Of a DNA stretch of 13,334 bases, positions 6,743 through 12,977 are shown one piece after another. The position numbers and the translations under genes were made by a program. Position 1 is the stretch's first letter. Each line of letters opens with the position of its first letter. The notes under the pieces were generated by a model, which made no database searches, was not told where the DNA came from, and worked only from the letters and a program-made list of their open reading frames with translations. The stretch comes from Alphaproteobacteria bacterium. Lineage in GTDB: Bacteria > Pseudomonadota > Alphaproteobacteria > Micavibrionales > UBA2020. The DNA lies in assembly GCA_029266795.1 (NCBI GenBank), contig JAQSWE010000033.1:1-13334 (forward strand), in the 5' to 3' direction.

Positions 6743-6767
6743 CTCCCGTTCTGAATTCGATACGGGA
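6743..6767 (-). promoter_or_regulatory. Hairpin overlapping the amtB ribosome-binding site
   Basis: On the minus strand TCCCGT (6767-6762) can pair with ACGGGA (6749-6744) across a 12-nt loop, and a further U-G pair is possible. The 3' arm contains the GGGAG that would be the amtB ribosome-binding site (6747-6743). Folding could therefore limit translation. I saw no sigma54 -24/-12 element in the 75-nt gap to pgeF. Confidence 0.35.
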
Positions 6768-6808
6768 AACGAATGTAATGCAAAATTTGCTGCGTTGCAA
6801 CAATTACC

Positions 6809-7576
6809 TTAACGTATGGCAATAACGGACATTTGCCGCCCGTAATCAGGCTCCCTCCGGATGCAGGAACGGCGGTAGCTGAAATACGCGCTTTCGTTGG
6901 TCAGCGTATCCTGCCTGATATCATGCACGTCCGCGATGCCCGCATTTTTCAGGCGATGCACGATATAACCGGGCAGGTCAAAAATCAGGTGGCCGGGCTT
7001 ATCGGCAACGCGGAAGAATTTGTCATTGCCCGCATCCTGCTCCAGAAATGGTTTTTCAAATCCTTCGCTGACCTCGTAGGATTGCGGGCCAATGCAGGGG
7101 CCGATGGCCGCGGAGATTTCTTGATTTTTCGCGCCAAGTGCCATCATGGCGTTAACCGTTTCCTCCATCACACCCGACAGCGCACCTTTCCATCCGGCAT
7201 GCGCCGCGCCTACGATGCGCGATTTTTTGGCGGCAAACAGGACTGGGGCACAGTCGGCAGTCAGTACAGCGATGCCGATGCCTTTCTGGTCCGTCACGAG
7301 CGCATCAGCCGAAGGAGCCTGTTCGCGCGCCCATGCCTTGGTAACCGTAATGACCTTGTTGCTATGTACCTGCTTCAGCGTAATCACTTGATCCGGCCCA
7401 ACGCCAATTGTTTCGGCGACTTTTTCGCGGTTCAGCTTCACATGCTCCGGATTGTCCTGCGACGACCACGCGCAGTTGAGCGAACCGTAAAGCCCGCCGC
7501 TGGCGCCGCCGATGCGCGTAAAGAAACCGTGGCTCAGCCATTTCATCTTTTCAAGATCGGTCGTCAGAAATTTCAT
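6809..7576 (-). CDS. pgeF: PgeF/YfiH (laccase-domain, multi-copper polyphenol oxidoreductase) family protein
   Basis: This 255-aa protein belongs to the YfiH/PgeF (COG1496) family. Members were once called polyphenol oxidases. Later work assigned purine-nucleoside phosphorylase/adenosine deaminase activity to several of them, and E. coli PgeF helps correct peptidoglycan precursors. The metal-binding triad is present: His71 (KQVHSN), Cys109 (TADCAP) and His126 (AAHAGWKG). Further signatures are HGFFTRIGGASGGLYGSLN (16-34), the IGPCIGP motif, and the C-terminal SYRRSCIRREPDYGRQMS. A strong GGAGGA/AGGA ribosome-binding region precedes the ATG. Start and stop overlap with the upstream methyltransferase gene as ATGA (7573-7576), so the two are translationally coupled. 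This order (lgt-midA-pgeF) is typical of Alphaproteobacteria. Confidence 0.94.
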   Translation of the reverse strand: MKFLTTDLEKMKWLSHGFFTRIGGASGGLYGSLNCAWSSQDNPEHVKLNREKVAETIGVGPDQVITLKQVHSNKVITVTKAWAREQAPSADALVTDQKGIGIAVLTADCAPVLFAAKKSRIVGAAHAGWKGALSGVMEETVNAMMALGAKNQEISAAIGPCIGPQSYEVSEGFEKPFLEQDAGNDKFFRVADKPGHLIFDLPGYIVHRLKNAGIADVHDIRQDTLTNESAYFSYRRSCIRREPDYGRQMSVIAIR

Positions 7577-8691
7577 TCTTCCTGCTCCTCCGCCGGCGGA
7601 TATGCAGCGTCAAATCCTGCTGGCTTGATTGTATCCTTTTTGCGCGTCAGGCCCAAGACCTTGAACAAGGTTCCCATCTCGTTCGGCGAGGTCAGGCGAT
7701 GGAAAGCCTTCTGGATATCTTCCAACTGCTTATCGTTAGCCTTTTCCTGCAAAGCCTCCGCGCGCTGGGCGATACCAAGGTTCAGCAGGAATGAACCCTG
7801 CTCCACCGGCCCATGTACAGCGAGTACCCGCGCCGCGCGTTCTTTCAGCGACACAAAATCCACATGCGCCGTAATATCGTCTCCGCCCGGATTTTCCAGC
7901 ACATCCGTAAAGGCATGGCGGCGCAGCGTTTGCAGGGTGTCCCCGAAACCGGGCTGATCATAACCGTAATCTATTAAGAGTGCGGCACCCCCCGATTCAT
8001 CCAGCAGAGTCACGATCTGGTCCATGACCGCAAGCGATACAGGGCTTTTCTCGATAATTGCGGCCTCGGGTGCGGGCGGCAGCGGCGGGCCTTCATAGGG
8101 CTGCGTCATAAAAAAGAAGCTGTCTTTCGTCCGGTCGAAACCTATGCAGCGTTCGTGCCATTCGCCGTTGACCATGATGTATTGGTGTACGGGCAGCGCG
8201 TCGAAGAATTCATTGGCGAGGATGAATGAAACGCCCGGCGGCACTTCTTCAAGCTTGTCATGCCAGACAGGATCATAACCTTTGAGCACCTCCGCCTGAT
8301 GGCGGCGCAGCAGCGGGCTGTTTTCAACAAGATGCAGCTGGAACGCCGCTTTGCAATCCGGCCATGCGGAGATCGTCCGCATCACGTCGGCTGCCAGCGA
8401 TCCCCTGCCCGGCCCTAGTTCGATCAGCCGGGCGAATTCAGGCTTGCCCAGTTGCATCCAGCCATCGACCACCCAGGCGCCGATCATTTCCCCGAACATC
8501 TGGGAAATTTCCGGGGCCGTCGTAAAGTCGCCGTCCGTGCCGAAGGGGTCGCGCGCAGCGTAGTAATGGGCAGCGGCGACTTCCATGAATTCAGCAACGC
8601 TCACGCATCCCTCATCCTCGATGCGGCGGATCAGTTCCAGAAATGCGGCGGTTGGCTCAGGCCTTGGCTGGTTCTGCATGTTTTCGCGCAT
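7573..8691 (-). CDS. Class I SAM-dependent methyltransferase, MidA/NDUFAF7 family (COG1565)
   Basis: This predicted protein arginine methyltransferase resembles mitochondrial NDUFAF7/MidA, which methylates the complex I subunit NDUFS2 during assembly. It is reasonable but unproven that the bacterial protein does the same. The family signature GDFTTAPEISQMFGE is at 54-68 and SAM-binding motif I is at LIELGPGRGSLAADVMR (89-105). The acidic residue after strand 2 is in LVENSP (121-126), and ANEFFDALPVHQY (159-171) is the family's substrate-side motif. Its length of 372 aa is normal. The ATG at 8691 overlaps the end of lgt by 35 nt. A second in-frame ATG at 8679 (MQNQPRPEP) would also serve, and neither has a good ribosome-binding site, so re-initiation after lgt is likely. 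The gene overlaps pgeF by 4 nt downstream. Confidence 0.92.
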   Translation of the reverse strand: MRENMQNQPRPEPTAAFLELIRRIEDEGCVSVAEFMEVAAAHYYAARDPFGTDGDFTTAPEISQMFGEMIGAWVVDGWMQLGKPEFARLIELGPGRGSLAADVMRTISAWPDCKAAFQLHLVENSPLLRRHQAEVLKGYDPVWHDKLEEVPPGVSFILANEFFDALPVHQYIMVNGEWHERCIGFDRTKDSFFFMTQPYEGPPLPPAPEAAIIEKSPVSLAVMDQIVTLLDESGGAALLIDYGYDQPGFGDTLQTLRRHAFTDVLENPGGDDITAHVDFVSLKERAARVLAVHGPVEQGSFLLNLGIAQRAEALQEKANDKQLEDIQKAFHRLTSPNEMGTLFKVLGLTRKKDTIKPAGFDAAYPPAEEQEE

Positions 8692-9469
8692 ATTGGATAA
8701 TAAGAATTCCCGCTATGATCATGGGCAAGCACAAAATCTGGCCCATCGAGAAATAGCCGAGGTAAAGGCCGAGCTGCACATCCGGCTCGCGGAAATATTC
8801 CACGAAAGCGCGGCTGAGGCCGTAGCCCACCAGCAGCGTACCGAAGAGAAAGCCCGGGCTCCGGCGGATCTTGGCGTTGCGCGCGAGCAGGAAGAGGATA
8901 CCGCCCAACAGCAAGCCCTCGAGCCCTGCCTCATAGAGCTGGCTGGGATGGCGCGGCACATCGGGGCCGCCATGCGGGAAATACATGCACCATGGCACGT
9001 TCGTCGGGCGGCCAAACAATTCGCCATTCACGAAATTCGCAAGACGACCGAAGAACAAACCGATTGGCACGACCGCCGAGACAATATCGCCCATCGCGAA
9101 GGGATGAAACTTGTGATAGCGCGAATAACCCACAATCGCGAGCACAACGCCAAGCAGCCCGCCGTGGAAGGACATGCCGCCTTCCCAAATCTTGAAAATC
9201 TGCAGGGGCTCCGCCATGAATGCCTCGAAATTGTAGAACAGCACATAGCCAATACGACCGCCGAGGATAACCCCCAGCACGATCCAAGGCAGGATGTTGT
9301 CAATATCAAGGCGGTTCGGACGGCGGTCGCGGTCTAGATCGGCCAGCCAGCTGCCGTAGATCCAGCCGCCAATGAAGCCGGTCAGGTATGCCAAGGCGTA
9401 CCAGCGGATATGCAGAGGCCCAAGGCTCAATGCAATCGGGTCGATGTCGGGAAAGGTAAAGCAGGACAT
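8657..9469 (-). CDS. lgt: Prolipoprotein diacylglyceryl transferase
   Basis: Lgt transfers diacylglycerol from phosphatidylglycerol to the lipobox cysteine of prolipoproteins, the first step of lipoprotein maturation in the inner membrane. The 270-aa sequence has about seven hydrophobic segments and the family motifs. These are HIRWYALAYLTGF (20-32), GGRIGYVLFYN (70-80), the essential His in FHGG (101-104), and the Lgt signature GRLANFVNGELFG (141-153, with Arg142 and Glu150). RHPSQLYE (173-180) and GLSRAFVEYFREPD (217-230) also match, the latter with the catalytic-region Arg/Glu. GAGGG precedes the ATG. It heads the lgt-midA-pgeF block (possibly extending to amtB) and is divergent from the ubiK-like gene across a 150-nt gap. 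Confidence 0.97.
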   Translation of the reverse strand: MSCFTFPDIDPIALSLGPLHIRWYALAYLTGFIGGWIYGSWLADLDRDRRPNRLDIDNILPWIVLGVILGGRIGYVLFYNFEAFMAEPLQIFKIWEGGMSFHGGLLGVVLAIVGYSRYHKFHPFAMGDIVSAVVPIGLFFGRLANFVNGELFGRPTNVPWCMYFPHGGPDVPRHPSQLYEAGLEGLLLGGILFLLARNAKIRRSPGFLFGTLLVGYGLSRAFVEYFREPDVQLGLYLGYFSMGQILCLPMIIAGILIIQYARKHAEPAKA

Positions 9470-9576
9470 TAAATTACCCTCTGCGCCTTCGTTTTGTATT
9501 AATCATGCTCCGGCTTGTTTTATTTGGCTTTTTGTCATCTTTTGCGCGTCCGGACAGCTGAATCAATTGCATAGAC

Positions 9577-9582
9577 TATAAA
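9577..9582 (+). promoter_or_regulatory. Possible -10 element for the ubiK-ybjN-proC operon
   Basis: TATAAA lies about 38 nt before the preferred ubiK start in the divergent lgt/ubiK gap (9470-9619). No good -35 box sits at 16-18 nt, and the nearest resemblance (CGGACA, 9551-9556) is 20 nt away. The gap also has an 8-bp palindrome, GTCCGGAC (9548-9555). This is a weak call. Confidence 0.25.
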
Positions 9583-9619
9583 CTCCATGATAGTAAAGGG
9601 TGCAAACAGGGGCGGTATT

Positions 9620-9925
9620 ATGAGAAGTGCGCGCGACAATCTGAAATTATTCGATGACCTTGCCAAAATGGCGACCGGTGCCTTGGGCTCGTTCGGCGAT
9701 GTGCGCGAACAGGTGCGCAAGCTGGTCAAGGAACGCGTCGATCAGGCACTGTCCAAAATGGAACTCGTGACCCGCGAAGAGTTTGAACGTGTCGAGGCAC
9801 TTGCCGAGCGCGCCCGTGAGCGCCAGGAAGACCTCGAAGACCGCCTCAAGGCGCTCGAAAAATCGCTGAAAACCAAAGCCGCACCCAAACAAGCGCCGAA
9901 AGCGGCAAAAGGAAAAAAGAAATGA
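9620..9925 (+). CDS. ubiK: UbiK/YqiC-like (BMFP, DUF526) accessory factor
   Basis: This small coiled-coil protein of the membrane-fusogenic BMFP/YqiC family has 101 aa from the preferred start. In E. coli the homologue UbiK is an accessory factor in aerobic ubiquinone biosynthesis that binds UbiJ and lipids. Transferring that role here is inference. The N-terminal amphipathic helix has the family pattern NLKLFDDLAKMATGALG (7-23). It is followed by VREQVRKLVKERVDQALSKM and then a heptad-rich coiled coil (about 50-84). The tail is Lys/Ala-rich and ends in GKKK. I chose ATG 9620 because AGGGG lies 7 nt upstream; the in-frame ATG at 9587 has no ribosome-binding site and would add 11 atypical residues. 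The stop overlaps the next start as ATGA. Confidence 0.88.
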   Translation: MRSARDNLKLFDDLAKMATGALGSFGDVREQVRKLVKERVDQALSKMELVTREEFERVEALAERARERQEDLEDRLKALEKSLKTKAAPKQAPKAAKGKKK

Positions 9926-10434
9926 TCAGCTCCCCCTTCGATTACGCACCCGATATCGGCGACAACAACCCGCTCGAAATGGTCGAGGAACTTTGCGAGA
10001 CCAAGGGCTGGAAATTCGTGCGCGTCGATAACGAGCTGATGACGCTGACCGTGCAAGGCACGAAGGCAAAATACGAAATCTGCCTCGAATGGCAGGAAGA
10101 ATTCTCCGCCATCCTCTTCGCCTGCTCCGTGCCGGTCGAGATCAAGGATGATGTCTATGACGCAGGCGCGCTCGCTATTCAGGAAATCAACGAAAACCTC
10201 TGGCTTGGCCATTTCGACCTGTCGAACAAAGGTGTCTTTCCGACCTATCGCCACACCCTGCTGTTCCGCATGATCCCCGCCGGCCTCGCGGTCGATATCG
10301 TGCAGGACACGATTGAAATTGCGATTGCCGAGTGCAACCGTTTCTATCCGACCTTCCAGCTGATCCAGGCGGGCGACACGCGCGTGCAGGACAACCTCAA
10401 CGCCGCCATCTTCGAAACCGTCGGCGAAGCGTAA
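9922..10434 (+). CDS. YbjN domain-containing protein
   Basis: This 170-aa protein matches the alphaproteobacterial YbjN (DUF1790-type) sensory-regulator family by recognisable stretches. They are NPLEMVEELCETKGW (16-30), YEICLEWQEEFSAILFACSV (51-70, hydrophobic strands), AIQEINENLWLGHFDL (85-100) and YRHTLLF (108-114). It has a type III secretion chaperone-like fold in known members and is soluble and acidic. E. coli YbjN affects motility and stress phenotypes, but its biochemical role is not established, so no function is assigned. The start overlaps the ubiK-like stop by 4 nt (ATGA, 9922-9925), with GGAAAAAAG as ribosome-binding sequence. The proC start follows its stop by 5 nt, so the three genes form one operon. 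Confidence 0.88.
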   Translation: MISSPFDYAPDIGDNNPLEMVEELCETKGWKFVRVDNELMTLTVQGTKAKYEICLEWQEEFSAILFACSVPVEIKDDVYDAGALAIQEINENLWLGHFDLSNKGVFPTYRHTLLFRMIPAGLAVDIVQDTIEIAIAECNRFYPTFQLIQAGDTRVQDNLNAAIFETVGEA

Positions 10435-10439
10435 AAATC

Positions 10440-11240
10440 ATGCCTGCATCCAATATCCTGCTCGTCGGCTGCGGCAAGATGGGTGGCGCGCTGCTTCGCC
10501 GCTGGCAGGAATTACAGCTTTATAAAGACATCCGCATCGTCGAGCCGTCGCCGATCAACGTGCTCGCCGCGAAGCAAGTCCCGGACTTTTCAAAAATCCC
10601 TGCGACTCTCAAGCCCGGCGTCATCGTCATGGCCGTCAAGCCGCAGGTGCTACCCGACGTCACGGCGCAGTACAAGGATTACACCGCCAAGGGCGCTCTG
10701 GTGATCTCGATCGCCGCCGGCAAGCCCGTGTCGTTTTTCGAAAAAGAACTCGGCAAAAAAACGGCCATCGTGCGCTCCATGCCCAACACGCCCGCTTCCA
10801 TTGGCGAAGGCATCACCGTTGCCTATGCTAACCGCAATGTGTCGCGTACGCAAAAGGCACTGGCGACAGAGTTGCTGAGCTCAGTCGGGGATGTGCTGTG
10901 GGTTGCGGATGAAAAACTGCTGAACCCCGTAACCGCACTTTCGGGCAGTGGCCCCGCTTATGTGTTCCTGCTGATCGAGGTCTTGACGAACGCCGGCAAG
11001 AAAATCGGCCTTGATCCGAAAATGGCCGAACAGCTGGCCCGCCAGACCGTCATCGGCTCCGCCGCGCTCGCCAAAGAATCCGGCGATATTCCCGCATCGA
11101 AGCTGCGCGACAACGTCACCTCGCCCGGCGGCACGACCGCAGCGGCGCTGGATGTGCTGATGAAGGATGAAGCCTTGCAGAAGCTGTTCGACAAGGCGCT
11201 GCTGGCAGCGACAAAGCGCGCGGAAGCATTGTCGAAGTAA
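10440..11240 (+). CDS. proC: Pyrroline-5-carboxylate reductase
   Basis: ProC catalyses the last step of proline synthesis, reducing 1-pyrroline-5-carboxylate with NAD(P)H. The Rossmann motif NILLVGCGKMGGALL is at 5-19, VMAVKPQV at 63-70, and VRSMPNTPASIGEGIT at 111-126. The substrate/dimer region ALSGSGPAYVFLLIEVL is at 166-182, QTVIGSAAL at 202-210, and the C-terminal signature LRDNVTSPGGTTAAALDVL at 222-240. It is 266 aa, the normal length. A longer in-frame extension back to 10332 lies entirely within the YbjN gene and is not used: ATG 10440 puts the Rossmann motif where it belongs. It is the third gene of the ubiK-ybjN-proC operon. Its TAA abuts the stop of the opposing regulator gene with no spacer. 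Confidence 0.97.
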   Translation: MPASNILLVGCGKMGGALLRRWQELQLYKDIRIVEPSPINVLAAKQVPDFSKIPATLKPGVIVMAVKPQVLPDVTAQYKDYTAKGALVISIAAGKPVSFFEKELGKKTAIVRSMPNTPASIGEGITVAYANRNVSRTQKALATELLSSVGDVLWVADEKLLNPVTALSGSGPAYVFLLIEVLTNAGKKIGLDPKMAEQLARQTVIGSAALAKESGDIPASKLRDNVTSPGGTTAAALDVLMKDEALQKLFDKALLAATKRAEALSK

Positions 11241-11654
11241 TTATTTCCTGCCCCTATTGCCATCCGTCCCCAAACCAATCGCTTTCGCAAGGCTGGAGCG
11301 TTTTTCGGCGTAATTCGGCGCGACCATCGGATAGTCGTCAGGCAGGCCCCATTTCGCGCGGTAATCTTCAGGCGTCATGTTATAGGCGGTTTTCAGGTAG
11401 CGTTTCAGCATCTTCATCTTCTTGCCGTCTTCAAGACAGATTAAATAATCCGGCATGATCGATTTGGCGACGGAAACGGCAGGCTCTAACCCGTGTGCAT
11501 GCACATGCTTTACTTCACCCCTCTGCAATCCCTGCAGCGTGTCAAAAACCTCGCGGATCAGCGCGGGCAGGCTCTCGACCTTGTTGTGAGAACTATATCC
11601 CGCCACAATCTGCGCGGTATGGGCTAGCAGATCGGCTCTTGATTTGTCGTCCAT
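11241..11654 (-). CDS. MucR/Ros family transcriptional regulator with degenerate zinc finger
   Basis: This 137-aa regulator belongs to the alphaproteobacterial Ros/MucR family, whose members bind AT-rich DNA and control exopolysaccharide, motility, cell-cycle and virulence genes. Visible motifs are PDYLICLEDGKKMKMLKRYL (68-87), the family's prokaryotic zinc-finger region, then AYNMTPEDYRAKWGLP (90-105) and DYPMVAPNYAEKRSSLAKAIGLG (107-129). The N-terminal part (1-60), beginning MDDKSRADLLAHTAQIVAGY, corresponds to the oligomerisation region. In Agrobacterium Ros the metal ligands are C-C-H-H; here the aligned residues are Cys73, Asp76, Tyr86 and Ala90/Tyr91, so zinc binding looks lost. Zinc-less homologues with kept folds are known in Mesorhizobium. 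It has its own strong promoter directly behind tsaB and ends tail-to-tail with proC. Confidence 0.93.
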   Translation of the reverse strand: MDDKSRADLLAHTAQIVAGYSSHNKVESLPALIREVFDTLQGLQRGEVKHVHAHGLEPAVSVAKSIMPDYLICLEDGKKMKMLKRYLKTAYNMTPEDYRAKWGLPDDYPMVAPNYAEKRSSLAKAIGLGTDGNRGRK

Positions 11655-11673
11655 GCAAATACTCCGTTATTTT

Positions 11674-11702
11674 ATTATACCACGGACAAGTAAAACTGCC
11701 AA
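11674..11702 (-). promoter_or_regulatory. Near-consensus sigma70 promoter of the mucR-like gene
   Basis: On the minus strand TTGGCA (11702-11697, five of six) is followed after 17 nt by a perfect TATAAT (11679-11674). The expected transcription start near 11667 leaves a leader of only about 13 nt, which contains the ribosome-binding GGAG. The -35 box begins 3 nt after the tsaB stop, so the regulator is expressed separately from tsaB. The direct repeat CAGTTGGCAGTT overlaps the -35 box. Confidence 0.8.
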
Positions 11703-11705
11703 CTG

Positions 11706-12350
11706 TCAGGATTTCGTAACGGTGACGTCGGCCTCACGCAAATAAAATGGCACAGGATATTCGCCCTGCCCCGTTTTTTTGAACTTCGCGATGGCGATGC
11801 GGGCGGCATCGACTGCGGTGATTTTCGTGTCATGCATCGCGCAGTCCGGGAGCAATGGTTGCAATTTTTCACCCGCATCGCCCGACAATAAATAAGGTCC
11901 TTTTACGAGGCCAAGTTTCTGGACGAAATCCTCCGGCGACAGGTTGACGGGAGGGATAATAATGTTCCCCTCTGCGTCATTTTCCTGAAAATACAGCTCC
12001 TCCCGCCATGACTCGACACAAATAATATTTATATGCCCTTCGCGCTGCACGGCGAACAATTCAAAAGCCGAAACGCCCATGACAGGCACTTCGGCCGCCA
12101 TGGCCAGCGCCCGCATCGTGGCAAGCCCGATACGGATGCCGGTAAAACTGCCCGGGCCGGTTACAACAGCCAGCAAATCAAGCTGCTGATAGGTCAGCGC
12201 CGCTTCATCGAGCGCCTTTTGGGCGTGCTGGAGCAGCAAATTTCCCTGATCGCGTGTTTCGGTAGTCTCATAGGCATGGACAACTTTCCCGTCCACGACA
12301 AGGGCGAGCGTCAGCAGCGTATTCGCCGTATTGACCGCGAGACATTTCAC
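11706..12350 (-). CDS. tsaB: tRNA N6-threonylcarbamoyladenosine biosynthesis protein TsaB
   Basis: TsaB is the ASKHA-fold partner of TsaD in the complex that places t6A at position 37 of ANN-decoding tRNAs. The family hallmark VTGPGSFTGIRIGLA is at 63-77 and the N-terminal strand LAVNTAN at 4-10. Most homologues have Asp where this one has Asn7 (LAxDTA becomes LAVNTA). Also visible are VPVMGVSAFELFA (88-100) and the C-terminal PFYLREADV. At 214 aa it is within the normal range. The start is GTG at 12350, forming a GTGA overlap with the stop of the upstream nitroreductase gene, so translation is coupled and no separate ribosome-binding site is needed. rimI, which often follows tsaB, is not present; the mucR-like gene comes next. 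Confidence 0.94.
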   Translation of the reverse strand: MKCLAVNTANTLLTLALVVDGKVVHAYETTETRDQGNLLLQHAQKALDEAALTYQQLDLLAVVTGPGSFTGIRIGLATMRALAMAAEVPVMGVSAFELFAVQREGHINIICVESWREELYFQENDAEGNIIIPPVNLSPEDFVQKLGLVKGPYLLSGDAGEKLQPLLPDCAMHDTKITAVDAARIAIAKFKKTGQGEYPVPFYLREADVTVTKS

Positions 12351-12940
12351 AGGATTTTACAGACGTCATCAAATGTGAAACGGGGGCTACGCGGAAATAC
12401 CTTGGTATCGTCGCCATAGCCAAGTGCGCAGATGAAATTTGATTTGAATTTTCCGTCCGGAAAGAATTCCGCATCCGTCTTGGCCCGATCATAGCCCGAC
12501 ATCGGCCCGCAATCGAGACCATGCGCGCGGGCGGCGATGATAAAATACGCCGCCTGCAGAGAACTATTGCGGAAGGCTCCGTCATAGATCATCTGATCGT
12601 TACCGACAAACCACGCGCGTGCATCTACATGGGGAAACAGCTTGGGCAGCTTATCGTAGAATTCAGTATCCCAGGCGAAGATAGCCGTCACGGGCGATGT
12701 CATGACTTTCGACACGTTGCTTTCAATCATGAACGGCTTCAGGCGCTCTTTCGCCTCTTTCGTTTTCAAAAAGACAATACGCAAGGGGCAGGAATTGGCG
12801 CTCGTGGGGCCAAATTTCATGTCATCGTGTATTTTTTGCAACAATTCGTCGGAAACATGCTTGTCCAGCCAGCCATTGGCGGTGCGCGCTTTCCTGAAAA
12901 TCGTGTCGAAAGCCTGGTCTGTTAATGGCGCGCCACCCAT
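12347..12940 (-). CDS. Nitroreductase family protein, RutE/HadB-type (putative malonic semialdehyde reductase)
   Basis: This FMN-dependent nitroreductase-fold oxidoreductase of 197 aa is closest in pattern to RutE (malonic semialdehyde reductase, 196 aa in E. coli). FMN-binding stretches are RTANGW (19-24), MKFGPTSANSCPLRIVF (41-57), and NSSLQAAYFIIAARAHGLDCGPMSG (125-149), with ICALGYGD (170-177) near the C-terminus. The rest of a rut pyrimidine-degradation operon is not nearby, so the physiological substrate is uncertain; a general nitro/quinone or semialdehyde reductase is possible. I chose ATG 12940 because AAGGA lies 8 nt upstream. A GTG six codons earlier (12958) is less likely. The gene overlaps tsaB by 4 nt and is divergent from the deacetylase-like gene with only 37 nt between the two starts. 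Confidence 0.9.
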   Translation of the reverse strand: MGGAPLTDQAFDTIFRKARTANGWLDKHVSDELLQKIHDDMKFGPTSANSCPLRIVFLKTKEAKERLKPFMIESNVSKVMTSPVTAIFAWDTEFYDKLPKLFPHVDARAWFVGNDQMIYDGAFRNSSLQAAYFIIAARAHGLDCGPMSGYDRAKTDAEFFPDGKFKSNFICALGYGDDTKVFPRSPRFTFDDVCKIL

Positions 12941-12977
12941 GCTAGAAGTCCTTATCACTGGTTCTGTTTGGTTAAAG

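Noticed and set aside
6734..6808. Sigma54 promoter or NtrC site before amtB
   Set aside because: No GG-N10-GC element of the TGGCAC-N5-TTGC type was found; the AT-rich GCAAATTTTGC palindrome does not match an NtrC site.
6833..7957. 374-codon plus-strand frame opposite pgeF and the methyltransferase gene
   Set aside because: It spans the junction of two well-conserved minus-strand genes, and its length reflects their GC-rich codon bias.
10332..10439. N-terminal extension of proC by 36 codons
   Set aside because: It lies inside the YbjN-domain gene and precedes the Rossmann motif, which should be at the N-terminus.
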